A stretch of DNA of 64,000 nucleotides, from the NCBI GenBank assembly GCA_013399855.1, contig VXAY01005017.1, positions 223,952 through 287,951 on the forward strand. The letters are read 5' to 3'. Under the pieces are notes generated by a model. That model made no database searches. It was not told the origin of the DNA and saw only the letters and a program-made list of their open reading frames with translations. Origin of the DNA: Oxyruncus cristatus. Its lineage: Eukaryota > Chordata > Aves > Passeriformes > Cotingidae. Numbering within the stretch: the first letter of the stretch is position 1; each line of letters begins with the position of its first letter. Of this stretch, positions 36,291 to 48,570 are shown piece by piece. A program made the position numbers and the translations under genes.

Positions 36291-37794
36291 TTTACCTAGA
36301 GATGACTTAGATACTTTCTCCTAGATGCATTACTTTTAATTATCTACAGTGAAGGGTACTTGCCACCATTTTGTTGAAATTCTACCTGGTATCCCTGACA
36401 GACAGTATTGGTCAAATCCAGTTGTGTTTAATGAGAAAGTGGACTTGTAGTCTTCTTTTCATTTGGATTTTGATGGGTTGTAGTTTAAATGATGAAGCAC
36501 ATATTTAAGATTTTTTTTATTGCAGCACTCATTAACACATTTACTTTTACATGAGCAAACCACACCTAGCTAATTGTAAGAAAAGGCACTTTACATAATT
36601 CTCCTGTAGATGTAGTATAAAAGCAGACCCGGTTCTCCAGAATAACCTACAGAAGCTTTGTTTAACTCTAGGCTTGTAAATCTCCTTTGTCACAGGAATA
36701 ATTTCAGTTGGAGGAATGACATCATTTTTACTTTTTCATAATGCCACATGCAAGCCAGTCTCTGGACAAATTTCCTCTCCAGTGGACAATAAATCTTCAT
36801 ATTATTTCTGATGACTATGAACTCTTCAGTCCTTTTCACACCAAACACAGAGACTCATTTGTGCCTGTGCTCCTGTTTTCTTTTAAGCTATTAAAAATTT
36901 ACCTAAAAAACACTCACAAATTTATCACATATTGCAAGTCCACCAAAATCAGATTGTTCTATATGCTCCAGTGTGTAAAAGGCACTCTGACAGTGGCAAA
37001 GTTCCCCTTTCCCTGGGGATGATGTATTTTTAGGACCTGACAAGTATCACTTACTCGCAGGACCATACAACCCAGAACTGCTCCAGCTGAAAACTAATTT
37101 AGTGGGGATATACCTGCAATGAGAAACAGGATAATAGGTGAATCTAATCTTAGCTACTCCAGGCATCTTATTTAGCCGCTCCTAGATTAGGAACCTAGGG
37201 TCCCTGGGTTGGGTGGTAATCACTGAACTCAAGGCAAATCTCTGTCTCAACAGTGAGTACTAGTGCTGCCCCTCAGTATGGACAGCCATTCCTCCTCAAA
37301 TTTTCTTCAGATGAGCCAAGAGAATATTTTTTTCTCTTGTTCTAATTTACAGGATAGATGTGTACTCAAATCCAACAAATACTGCAGTTATTATCAGTAG
37401 CAAGTCTTTTGTTGAGGCTGTTTTGTTCTAACACAAAGTTCTGCTTTTGTGCACTGATGTAAATCAACAGTATCACACACAGTAAGCTCACAGAGAGCAG
37501 AATCTGACTCATACTCTCAATTACCTCGTATTTTTTTTCTAGTGAAGTCAGTACAACAACCTTCGATATTAAACGTGACCTTTCTATTTTTCTGAGTTTA
37601 CGAATTAAGATCTCATTCAGCAGCTCCAAGTATTGGTAAATTTTATATGAATGAAAAAAATATTTCAAAACCCTTTGATTTCATTGAAAAGAAACTCATT
37701 AAAGCTTAGAATAAAAGGGCATTGTATCTATGAGGGTAGATGAAATCTTGAAAGATGAGGCTAGAGCTCCCAGCCATGTCATATAATGCTCTTC
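36291..37794. other. Unique sequence
   Basis: No gene or element recognised. The minus-strand 100-codon open frame at 37366-37668 has no recognisable domain. Confidence 0.5.
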
Positions 37795-38690
37795 ATAGAA
37801 TCACAGGATCGAAGTATATCAGGTTGGAAAGGGACTTCAAGGATCATCTGGTTCAACCTTTCTTGGTAAAAGCACAGTCTAGACAAGATGGCCCTGCACC
37901 CTGTCCAGATGAATCTTAGAAATGTCCAATGTTGGGGAATCTACCTCTTCCCTGGAGAGATTATTCCAATGGGCTGATTGTTTTCATTGTGATAAACATT
38001 CCTCTTGTGTCTAAGCGGAATCTTCCCAGAAGTAACTTAAACCCATCACCCCTCATCTTTTCCATGTGACTCCTTGTAACAAGAGAGTCTCTATCTTCTT
38101 TTTAGCCACCCTTTAAATAGTGGCACATGGTGATAAGGTCTATCCTAAGACTTCTTTTGTCAAGGCTGAACAAACCCAGCTGTCTCAGCATTTCCTCACA
38201 TGCAGGCTCCCCAGTCATTTGATCATCTTCTCTGGACCCTTTCCAGCCTGANNNNNNNNNNNNNNNNNNNNNNNNNNNNNNNNNNNNNNNNTTTTTTTTT
38301 TTTTTTTTTTTTTCCATAGCAGTGACCAAAACTGAACACATTATTCCAGGTGTGATCTGACAAGCACTGAGTAGAATGGGATAATGACTTCATGTCTGCT
38401 GGTGATGCCCTTGTTGATGCAACCAAGTTATCCCATTGGAATGTTTTACCACAGCAGTATGCTGTTCACTCATACTGAGCTTGTGTGACACCAGGACCCC
38501 GAGGTCCCTTGCCACAGAGTCACTCCCCAGCTGGGTGGATCCTAGCCTGTGCTGCACTCCAGGATTATGTATTTATAGGTGCACTTGTCCTTGCTGAACT
38601 TTGTAAGGTTCATGTTAGCTCACTCTTCCAGCCTATCCAGGTCTTACTGCAGGGAAGTGTCCTTTTAAGGATGCAAATGTTCTTTGGCAA
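37795..38690 (-). mobile_element. CR1 LINE 3' part (ORF2 C-terminal half and 3' end)
   Basis: The minus-strand element ends at 37795 with the CR1 terminal repeat (CATAGAATCACAGGATC on the plus strand) and the GGTTGGAAAGGGACTTCAAGG block. Its ORF2 C-terminal region is recognisable in pieces, for example [17 protein letters not shown] in one minus frame and RLERVQRR in another, showing a frameshift. A 40-N gap and an expanded T run interrupt it. It is inactive. Confidence 0.85.
38252..38291. other. Assembly gap (40 N) next to a T run
   Basis: Forty N followed by 22 T (38292-38313) inside the CR1 ORF2 region. The gap length may be nominal. Frames that cross it are not real. Confidence 0.95.
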
Positions 38691-39235
38691 ACTTTGGGTG
38701 GATCCCCAATGGCCCCATAGACCTGTGTGTGTCTACTTGTTGTAGTAGGTTGCTGATCATTTCCACTTGGGTTATGGGATTTTCATTCTGCTCCTTGTCT
38801 CTGTCTTCCAGCCTGGGGAATTGGATACTCTGAGAATAACTCGTCTTGCTATTAAATATTGAGGCAAAGAAGCCATTAAGTACATCTGCCTTTTCCTCAT
38901 CCCTTGACACTATGTTTCCCCCTATATTCAATAAAGTGTGGAGAGTCTTTTTATCCCCCCTTTGGTTGCTGATGTATTTGTAATAACATTTTTTGCAATC
39001 ATTAATGTCAGCAGCCATATTAGGTTCTATCTGAGATTTGGCTCTCCTCATTTGCTCCCTCCATAACCTCACAATATCTTTGTAGTTCTTCTGAATTAAC
39101 TCTTCTTCCAGAGGCCATAAACTCCATTTTTTTTACCTGAGCTCAAGTCAAAGCTCTCTGTTCAGCCAGGCCAGTCCTGCCGAGTCCTGATTCTCCACCA
39201 GCTCATCTTTATCTTCTTTGTTAGGGAACACTTGA
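38691..39235 (-). pseudogene. CR1 ORF2 fragment (endonuclease end to start of reverse transcriptase)
   Basis: A minus-strand frame stays open for 135 codons (39072-38665) and reads as the CR1 ORF2 linker and early reverse transcriptase, with motifs such as GGNIVSRDEEKADVLNGFFA, FNSKTS and then MGPLGIHPK. Sequence from about 39200 down to 39075 continues upstream into the endonuclease C-terminal region. In a full CR1 the reverse transcriptase core should follow this piece. Here it is followed almost directly, near 38690, by the C-terminal part, so the catalytic core has been deleted. Frameshifts upstream and the missing core make it a pseudogene. Confidence 0.75.
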
Positions 39236-39480
39236 TCCCATCTTGCTGGTTACTTATGAACATATCAAACTGTGTTGGTGCCTGTATCAAACCCTGGGGG
39301 ACCCCATTGTTACAGGTTGTCTGTTTGAAAAGGACTTTACCACCACTCGCTGGGTGCAGCTGTCCTGTTCCTCAGCCACCACACAGACCACTTGTCCAAA
39401 TCCTAATACATCAGTTTCTCCAGTGGGAGGCTGTGGAAAACTGTATAGAAAGCCTTGGCTTAATTGTACTGGATAAAAAA
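39236..39480 (-). mobile_element. Second CR1 fragment (reverse transcriptase core), out of order
   Basis: CCCTGGGGGACCCCATTGTT at 39293-39312 and its surroundings match the minus-strand CR1 reverse transcriptase region around the conserved PQG motif. In an intact element this part lies 3' of the endonuclease. Here it lies 5' of it on the minus strand, so it is a separate or rearranged CR1 piece. Confidence 0.6.
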
Positions 39481-39850
39481 AAACCCTTTTCTAAAAGGAG
39501 ATAATGGATCTGTTGTTGGTTTCAGAACAGTTCTTGGAGTCTGTGTCTTGAACTGTCACAAAATGTTGCATCCATCTTATCTATTAACAGCCTAGGGAAG
39601 ACCATTTCCAGAATGCAAAAGTTTGAGACTGGAGTTCACTTCCCAGGGTTACAGCTTTTAATGGACTGACTGTCACAGATAAGAAAATGATGGAGGAGCA
39701 CAATGTTCTTGCAATCTCATTAGCTGGATATATTGTGTGATGTTAAAGTTACCAGCCTGCAGAATACTAACACACATCAGCTGCAAAAGAGTGAAGGAGA
39801 AAGCAATTTAAAGTTATACATGAAACTTTTATACTCTGGTTGTTTATTTG
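39481..39850. other. Unique sequence
   Basis: No feature recognised between the CR1 fragments and the simple-sequence foldback. Confidence 0.5.
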
Positions 39851-39952
39851 AAAAAAAAAAAAAAAACCACAAAAAAACCCACAACCAAAACACACAGTTT
39901 GGGGGTTTTATGTTGTTTTGTTTCTTTGGTTAGTTTTTTTTTTTTATTTTTA
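39851..39952 (+). repeat. A/C tract followed by T/G tract (imperfect foldback)
   Basis: 39851-39897 is almost pure A/C; 39898-39952 is almost pure T/G. The two halves are complementary in composition and could fold into an imperfect hairpin. Confidence 0.8.
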
Positions 39953-41500
39953 TTCCTTGCTCACCTCTTTTAAGACACAGTTTAGTCGGTGTAAATATTA
40001 AGATACTAAAAAAAAAACCCTCAAAAACAACAAATTGTCAAACCAGCTAAACTTCTGCAACACAGAGAGTATTTCTTGAGTGTGTTCTCTTGTCCAAGAT
40101 ATTTTTTTTTACTTCTTTCCCCTTATGACAAATATTTCAGTGATGTTGCTTTCTTTTTCAGAAAAGGGTTTGCAAATACCCAATAAAGAACAAGTGGGGT
40201 TTACTCCTTGCAATTGCTTGACTAATACAGTTATTAGAATGTAAATGTGACATTCTTTACCTAGGGAGAAATCTAACCAAATAGGCTGACCTTTAGTCAT
40301 TTATACATTGCAATAAGATCACCACTGGTATTTTGAAATTGGCCGTCACATGTATTGCTAAATATGATGTAAATACCCCTCCACGCATCTCCAACATAAT
40401 CAATAATTTTCCTCTTAAGGTAAAACACTTTTGGTGCAACAGAAACTCTCATTTGTAAGTCTTTCTTTCTACCTAGAATAAATACTACAACTCTGCAAAG
40501 AAACACGGACTGAAAAAAAAGAAGCATTTAAATAGTTATGGTTTTTGCTTCAAACTACTCATACTGGAGTTGTATAACGCACGGTAAACCAGGTACTTCA
40601 GGTCATAACACTTTGCATTTATTAGCTAAGAACTGTCTGTGATAGTCTTGTCTCTGCCCTAGCTTTGGTAAATTTTTTTGAAGTGTTCATGTATCTTGAG
40701 GACTTTGTTTCTATGGTCTTGTTCCATCCTCTGTTTCATGGACAGGCTACATTTCCTCAAGAGTCTGGAATCATTTGATTGTGGATGTTACTTCCCCTGA
40801 GAGATGCTGACAACTCCATCATACCTCTACCTTTAATGAGAAATTCACATGTATGCTGGAGATATGTTCCAGTTATATCCTAGTGCTATCCCAGCAGCAG
40901 AAGATAACATATATACCTTTACTCTCCATGTGGTTCAAGAATGACCCATGGGAACATTCTAAAATTAGGGGATAACATTCATGTTAGAAGCAGGTAAGTA
41001 ATTTTGTGTTCTTTTCTGGTGGTTGAGAACTCTGAGTCAAAATGAGATATATAAACCTTTCTTGCCATAAAAAAGGAAGGAACATACATCTAAAATTGCA
41101 TCACTTGAGAAACCAGGGTAATCTGTACATCCAGCTTCCTGTGGGTCTCCTAGCATGGTCAAATGCAATTTTTAACCAAAGAATTTTAAAGAATTATCCA
41201 TACACTCTGCAGATGACCACTCAGAAGCTTTTAAGCATGTGGTTGCAAATTTCTTTCAAAAGTGTTGTAGTCCATTGTCTCTGGGATCAGCTGAGATATC
41301 TGTAAATACTAAGTTTGATTTTCCATATGTAAAAGCATGAATTGCACCCATGCATGCTAATCTGTGTGTCGCTGAACTGTAAAGATGTTAGCTTTTTAAT
41401 CACACAGATGATTTTGCTAAAGAAATAGAAAAGTGTTGCACTCATATTAGTGAAATCAAGCATAAGGATACACAAAAATGTATCAGAACATGCAAATATT
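39953..41500. other. Unique AT-rich sequence
   Basis: No gene or element recognised. Confidence 0.5.
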
Positions 41501-42056
41501 TCATAGAATCATGGAATATCCTGAATTGGAAGGTCCCCACAAAGATCATTAAGGTTCAACTCCTGGCCCTGCAACAGCCTCAAGAATCACATCATGTACC
41601 TGAGAACCTTACCCAAACTCTGTCAGGCTAGGTGCTGTGTCCACTCCCCTGAGGAGCCTGTTCAGTGCTCTGTTCCAGTTTCCTCTGGGTGAAGAACCTT
41701 TCCCTAATATCTAACCTAGAACTCCTCTGATACAGCTTTCATGCCATTCCCCTTTCACTGGTCACCAGAGTGAAGAAATCAATGCCTGCCCCCTTGTGAG
41801 GGAGCTGTAGACTGCAATGGGTGGTCTCCTCGATCTCCTCCAGGCTGAACAGACCAAATGACCTCAACTGTTCCTCACACGGCTTCCCCTCAAGGTCCTT
41901 CACCATCTTTGTTGCCCTCCTTTGGATACTCTCCAGATACTCTCCAAGAGCTTTAGACCTTTCTTACATTGTATGACTAAACTAGCACACAGTACTCAAG
42001 GGGAAGTTGCACCAACACAGAGTGGGAAATTCACCTCCTGTTTGCTTTCCTTATAG
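41501..42056 (-). mobile_element. CR1 LINE, 5'-truncated 3' end
   Basis: Minus-strand CR1: terminal repeat CATAGAATCATGGAATA at the low-coordinate end, then the GAATTGGAAGGTCCCC block, then sequence matching the ORF2 C-terminal region (CTCCAGGCTGAACAGACC and GGTCCTTCACCATCTTTGTT on the plus strand). No intact frame remains. The start of homology near 42056 is approximate. Confidence 0.85.
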
Positions 42057-45050
42057 TTAATTTTAGAGCTGTGGAATCATAATTTAATTTTCCCCTTAAT
42101 TCTCATGTGCATCATTTTTTGGTTTCATTTGGTCTGTTTTTTAACCAAGTAGATGTGGTGGGATGGATTACTGTTCCCCATAGAAATCAAATAAAGTAGA
42201 GATTTCTTATTTACATAAATGTCACAAAATATCTTACAAAATACATGACAATTCTCAAATCACCCTTTTCCTCTTGAACTAGACAAAATCCAGTTTCTCA
42301 ATGGTCACAGGACAGAAATAGGTAAGATTTAGAAAGCATCTCCATAGCTGCAACACATTCTCCCTGCAGATCCTTGGATGTCTCATGCAACACACTGTGC
42401 ATTACGAAAACGTCATTGCATGCTTGTTTCTGTCATGCAACAGAGGAAGGATTTTTCTGACAGAGACTAGTATCTAAAGCCTTAAATATACAATAGGAGT
42501 AAAAAACTAGAGAAGGGGAAGGTAATATTTTCAAAACTGATTTTCTTTTAAATTAATTATGCTCAGAATTCAATACCTAATTTAGGGAAGGCTTCCATTA
42601 GGAACTGGTTTTCCTATAGAGAATGAGAATGCTGTGAGCTTGAATAGTGTTTGAGCTAAACAGAATCAAATCCGTTAAGCTTCCTGGTGGTAAAGCTAAT
42701 ATGTAAAAGATGTTTACTCTGAATGTTTTGTTTGATTTCATTGCAAACCTTAGTGCTTCCTTTGAATACCATGAAAAGTTCCCAAGTTTCCTGAATTCTC
42801 CCTTCTTACGAAGTTGCTTTTCTGCCTTCCTCCTTCAACAGAATTTGGTTTAAGGTTTTCAAGGGCACATTCACTATTTTTTCTTTGAAGTGAAGCCAAA
42901 GTCCTTAAATCTCCAGTGCTGAGAATATATTAGTTATAAAGAGTGGGAAAGAGTAAGTAAGAGTTTTCCGATATTCTAATCAGAAAGTGTTATGAACCAT
43001 TCCCCACACGCACACTTCAAATGAAAAATTTAATTTGAGTTTTAAACTTGAAAAATGCTGACAAGTCTTATTCTTAGGATCCAGCATTTGTATTTGTGTT
43101 CTTGTTTGTTTGTTTGTTTAAAGGAGCTTTGAAACCCTTGTGGGATGAAGATGAAATGCCTGTACTGAATGTTAATTGAAACTGGTCACTGCACTCTGTT
43201 GAATAAGAATCCCAGCTGGAGCATGTGATTAAATGTTTCAGCCTTACAATTGCATCTCTGAACGACCATAAATTCATTTTGAAATTAAAACCTAGGTCAG
43301 TGATAGAAGGTGATTTACACCTGTCACATGTCAGTGATGCAATTTTTATGAGATAATTTTGTCTCTGGATTTTGAAGTATTCACTCTCTTGAATGCTTAT
43401 GATCTTTTTGCTTGGCTATTTTTGTCATGTAGAATAATTTAATTCAGAAAAACATGGTTGGGTATGTTGAAAAATGTAAAAAACTTCAGTGTCATGTTTT
43501 TCTACGTGGTAGACGTCTTTTAGTGAGAGATATATAGAAGAGTATGTCTGAGAAAACTGTCCTTTAAAACATTTTTATTTTTCCAGCCTAGACTGTTTAA
43601 ATTTTTGAAAATATCCCTCATGTCATTAAAGAACTCAGAGATGATCTGAAATGTTTTTGTCTGAAGCACAGGTGCAATTCTAATTTTCCATTTAGCTCAT
43701 ATTTTTTTTTTTCTACAGTCCTGTTGATCAGTTCTTCTCTTGACAGAGAGGGGCATAAATTCATCCATTACATCATTCAGAAATTTTGTAAGAACTCACT
43801 GTATAAGAAAAGGATAACCTATATATGACAATTTTAGTTTTTAATCTCCTAGGTAGACTGTTGTGTCTTCTTAGTATTGTAGGTCCTTGCCAGTTACTGG
43901 AATAGGTCAACACCTTTTGTCATCTGGATTTCTGTCATGGCAGGTGTTTTATTTGCTGTATGAAGTGTCTCAAGCTCTTGCTGCTTATGAGACTCCACGT
44001 CACCAGGAACAAAGCACCCCCTGGCAGATACCAATGGTGGCTGATTCCTTGCCTCTTTCCTCAGGTCATCATTCACTCGCAAGGAAAGTAGAATTGTCCC
44101 AGTTTTTTACTTCCTCCAAGTCACAGTGACCTAATTGACTAGCATCGCTTTGAAGAAATATTAGTGATTTGTTTATTGCCTTTAAAGTCTCCTTATTGTA
44201 GAACTGCATAATTTTTAAGGAATAAAGAAATGTATATCGTACATTCATGTGAGGGATAAACAAAATTTTAACCATCCATCTACATGCTGGAGATGCATTA
44301 TGTTTTCGTTAGTAGGACTAAAAGAATCCATTTTTAATCTAGTGTTAATTATCCCTAGCCAAATACCAGTAAAAGCAGCTTCATCTAACATGATTATTAA
44401 ATGTTGATTATTAACTGAGATATTTGCAGTATAAAAGATTTCATCTGTGTAGAAAGTATGCTTAAAAAATTTTAATTTCTACTATTTGCACTGTTCCATT
44501 TCTTAATTACTATATTTTCTTTTACAATGAATTTAAAATTCAAGAGATCCTCTTTTATAGCACCTTTTTAATAGCTACTGTTGTGAAAGCTGGGCACTCT
44601 GACCCTAAATAACACTGTATGTCATTTTGTACTGCCTGAAGGGACCAACTAAATTTTCCTTTCTGATCATAATCAAAAGCCTGTTTGTTTAGCAATCACT
44701 GTTATAATAAAAAAGAGTGACTGAGAAAGACGGAGAAACTACGTTTATGTGTCTGTGCCCATACCACAAAGAGGTCTGTTTTCAAAGCAAAGCACCAAAA
44801 AAAGGCCTCTCAGCTCCCAGTGATGTTAATGGATGTTTTCAAACTAAATCCCTTAACATCCCTCTGAAAACATACCTGTAATGCAGACAATTTCAGCAAA
44901 GAGAAAATCTAGTCAGACTTATTTTGCCCCTCCTCTCATTCTGATACACTATCTTAGGTGGGCCACCTGGAAACTTTCCTGAGACACCTATCTACACTCT
45001 TCCTACAAAAACAATTCCTCCTGGTTCAGAAACAAAAACAGGCTTCATCA
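42057..45050. other. Unique AT-rich sequence
   Basis: No gene or mobile element recognised. A short GTTT run lies near 43103-43119. Confidence 0.5.
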
Positions 45051-45256
45051 GGTGTGGTGGGTTTTTTTGTTTGTTTGTTTGTTTTTTGTTTTGTTTTGTT
45101 TTTGTTGTTGTTGTTTTGTTTTTTGTTTTTTGTTTTGTTTTGTTTTTTGGGGGGGTCTTTGTTTGTTTGATTTGGGTTTGGGTTTGAGTTTGGGTTTTTT
45201 TGTTTTGGTTTTGGGGTTTTTTGGTGGTTTTTTTTTGGTTTTTTTTTTTTTTGTCG
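45051..45256 (+). repeat. ~200-bp T/G simple-sequence tract with telomere-like TTTGGG units
   Basis: Nearly all T and G on the plus strand, moving from GTTT runs through (TTG)n to a seven-G run (45149-45155) and TTTGGG repeats near 45171-45197. Long open frames across it on both strands (Phe/Cys/Leu-rich plus, Lys/Thr/Gln-rich minus) are products of composition. Confidence 0.9.
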
Positions 45257-47628
45257 GTAATTTCTCTTCTTTCCCTGAAGAGGATATCTACAAAGGACAG
45301 GTGAAAGAAACTGTGATATAAATTGCTGTCATGTTTAGGGGAAGGAAAGCAACCTAGTTTGGACCTTGGAGGTTCCAAAAGGGAACACTCTAGGGCAAAA
45401 GACTTTCCGTCTTCACTGCTGACTTGTGAAAAAGTCTTCAGTATGTTGTGGAAATGAAGCAGATCTGAAGATCATAATCTGTTGGGGTAATCTGCAGGGT
45501 CAATTCTTGCTTAAGGGGAAGGCCAGGGTGCCCACTGGGACTGACCTCTGAGGAACTGCTGGGTCAGAAGCCAAATGTATAACCAGAAAAGAGGGCTTAC
45601 TTTTCTTTAAACATTTATTTTTTTCCTGTTGCAAGAATGGACCAGTTTGCCATTTGAAAATAATACTGCCTGAGAAAGTTGAAACAGGTTTTCACTAATG
45701 ACTCAATTTGTACTGTATTTTATATTCAAGAAGGTTTTTAAAAAAATGGGCCATTGTTCTTTTAATAATTTCATTTCTGTCATCAAATTCACCCTTGTTA
45801 TAATAAATGTATTAAATTATGCTAATATTTTATACAAGTGTCCCTATTTTCTATGTGTAAAGCAGTTGTTTTAATGCTTTTTGAGAAGATATCTTAAACA
45901 TTTTTGATTTTCACTCCAATTTGGAGCCAAACTAACCTTCCAATTGGCATATTTTCCCTGGAAAGTTAATTCTGGTGTTGTGGCTAGTTCTACTCTGCAT
46001 GATGTGGCTTTGACTATCTATGCCAAGAGAGTAAAGTCATGGTATTTACAGAATAATTGATCATCTCAGTTGAGAAGTCAGAAAATGTGTAATGATTATG
46101 AGTGCCAGGAAGGAAAACAAAAACAAAACATTATTTTACTTAAAATTAACAGAAACATGCATTTTTAATGTCATAGAGTTCAGAAGAGCTACATTTTTGT
46201 AAGATAAGAGATGATTCATTCTGTTTACATCTCATGGTTAATTCAGGAAGACTGAAATATTACACAGGAGTTGTAATTATTTTATTTAGCTTTTATTTTC
46301 ATAGTTAACTTCACAGTAGATAGAATATGGAGACTGTATTTTCACTTTGAGTTAGAATTTACTGTGAGACAAAGTCCATACGATAAACTAAAATTAAATG
46401 TATGCTATATATATATGTATGATATCTCATTCCTTTTTTATGTCAACCTTGTATGGAGGCAGAAACCTTAGTTTCTATACTTACTACAATAGAAATGCCT
46501 TTTGTCTTTGTTTTTATTCATTTTCCCTTCATTAAAGAGAGCATGATCTACTCTTCAAAGTGAAGACTTATAGTAGTTTTTTCTAATGATAACACTTGCC
46601 ACTCAAACTTTGTTGCAGATTATCACCCAGATATATTAAACTGCTGAAGTTTTGGGTTTTTTTTTAATTATGGAAACTCTTCTTGATCAAAAAATGTTCA
46701 CCGCATTGTTTAAGAAGCAATTTTCCATTATAAGCCCTTTACTGTTTTCTGTCAGTTTTAAAGAGTTCCTTGATCATTTACAGCGTGCATTAAAACCATA
46801 TTTATAAACTGTAAAGACAGTCAGACTATTTGCCACAAATAATCCAAAAGTACTCTCAAAATATTTAAAGATTATTAAATCAGTATATTAGTATTAAGTA
46901 TAAAAAGAAGAAACACAAGAATACTTCAGAGCTCCAATTCCAGCTGTTGCACAGTCCAGCTATGTTCCAACCTGTAAGAAGCTGAGACTCCACAGTCCTT
47001 TCTTCCCTCGTCTTTCTCTCCACCTCCATGACTCTTCAACTAGATACTGGATACAGAGTTAAGTAAAATTAACTTTACTTAACTCTGCCCAGAAAAAAAA
47101 AAAAATATAGCTGAATATAAATTATCAAAGGTTTACACAGAGCTAAGTGACACACAGCTGACGGCATGTGATAACTTTGAAAATTTTCATCCTCCAAAGG
47201 CATTAAAAGGCATTTTAAATCATCATGAATTTGAAATATCTTGGTGGACCATAAGTATATACACAGGTTAAGGAGAGATAGTGAATAAAAATCATTCTAA
47301 AAGGTTTAGATCATAGCAAAGGTAACTCTTACAAGTTGCTAAAAATCCCTGATTGTTCAGGAAGTCTCACCAAAAATGGATGACAGACTTTAAATAAAAA
47401 AACTAAACATAAACAGTTGTACTTTAAATTATGTTCTACTTCGTGGCTGTCTTGGGGGATGACTTCTGAATTGCAAATGAATGATTAGGACAATGGAGTT
47501 ATAAAAGTTTAGCTATCAGAAAGAATCAGTAAAGCCCTGACAAATTTCTAACACTAATACTTCAGCTCCAGAGTCAGGAAGTCAGAATCTCTACAGTTTT
47601 GTGCTGTCTGTCAGACTAACCTGCAAAG
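45257..47628. other. Unique AT-rich sequence with one perfect hairpin
   Basis: No gene or element recognised; includes a short TA run near 46407-46420 and the inverted repeat at 47054-47087. Confidence 0.5.
47054..47087. repeat. Perfect 14-bp inverted repeat, 6-bp loop
   Basis: CAGAGTTAAGTAAA (47054-47067) and TTTACTTAACTCTG (47074-47087) are exact reverse complements around ATTAAC. Too short for a microRNA precursor, so no function is assigned. Confidence 0.9.
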
Positions 47629-47962
47629 GGCCACAAGGATATTCAAGGGACTAGAGCTTCTTTCACGCAAGGAGAGGATGAGAGAGCTGGGACTAGTCAT
47701 TCTGAACAACAGATGGCCAAAGGGAATCTTACCATTGTATATACATTTCTGATGAAAGTGAATGAAGAAGAGGGAGTCAGATTTTTCTCAGTCATACCCA
47801 GATTATAGGTACAAGTTTTGTGGGTTATATTTGTTTGTTTGTTTGGTTGGTTGGTTGGTTTTACTAGAAGCATAACTAAATACTAGGTTTGGTGTGCTGA
47901 ACAACTGCTGAACAGGTTGTTCAGCGACCTTGTGAAGACTTCAGCCTTGGACATTGCTCAAG
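47629..47962 (+). mobile_element. CR1 LINE fragment, 5' part of an interrupted copy
   Basis: Starts with the CR1 ORF2 tail motif GGGCCACAAGGATATTCAAG and runs to ...GGACATTGCTCAA, with a GTTT/GGTT simple repeat inside (47829-47860). The text breaks off where another CR1 tail begins and resumes after it near 48173. Confidence 0.7.
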
Positions 47963-48172
47963 GAGAAGTTTAGATCAGATATTAGGAAGAATTTTTTCTA
48001 AAGCCTTTAAACAGACTGCCCAGGGAAATGGTGGAGTCCCCATCCCTGGAATTGTTCAAATGGCACCTGAGGACGAGGTTTAATGGTGAACATGGTGGTG
48101 GGTGCTAGATTGATGGTTGGACCTGATGATTTTAAAGGTCTTTTTCCAGTCTTAATGATTCTGTGATTGTAG
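47963..48172 (+). mobile_element. CR1 LINE tail inserted in another CR1
   Basis: A complete short CR1 3' end: TTTAGATCAGATATTAGGAA, then GGTGGAGTCCCCATCCCTGG, then terminal GATTCTGTGATTGT. It belongs to a different subfamily from its host CR1 and sits inside it. Confidence 0.65.
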
Positions 48173-48290
48173 AGAAGACTAAGATCCTGGGCAGCCTGCT
48201 GTACCTAACCCTGCTTGAGCGGGATTCCCTGCTCTTGGAGTAGAAAATCTCAAAAGGTCCCTTCCAACACCAGTAATTTTGTAGATCTGT
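48173..48290 (+). mobile_element. CR1 LINE fragment, 3' part of the interrupted copy
   Basis: Resumes with CTAAGATCCTGGGCAGCCTG and CCCTGCTTGAGCGGGATTCC, the sequence expected to follow the 47629-47962 part, and ends with the GGTCCCTTCCAACACCAG block. Confidence 0.65.
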
Positions 48291-48570
48291 ACTACTGCAG
48301 CTTATAAACTTAGGAGTGAAATCCTGTCCCCAATGGTGAAAATATATTTTTTTTCATTGACTTCAAGCATTTTATCTAGTATGCTAGATTTTCAGCAATT
48401 TTGCAAGGATGAAAGCATTTTTCAAGCTTATTTTTTAATTTTATTTGCTGGTAAACAATGATACATCTGTCTGATTAACCAAAGCAGACAGCCTGATGTT
48501 TATGGCCTTTATCTCAAAGTGGAAATATGACCACTTTTCATTTACAGAAAACTTACTGTGGTAACAACAT
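48291..48570. other. Unique AT-rich spacer; left target-site copy at its end
   Basis: Nothing recognised apart from CAACAT at 48565-48570, which recurs at 49004-49009. Confidence 0.4.

Noticed and set aside
38665..39072. 135-codon minus frame as a host gene
   Set aside because: Recognised as CR1 ORF2 sequence, lacking the reverse transcriptase core.
44958..45378. Phe/Cys/Leu-rich plus frames and Lys/Thr-rich 128-codon minus frame
   Set aside because: Translation of a T/G simple-sequence tract.
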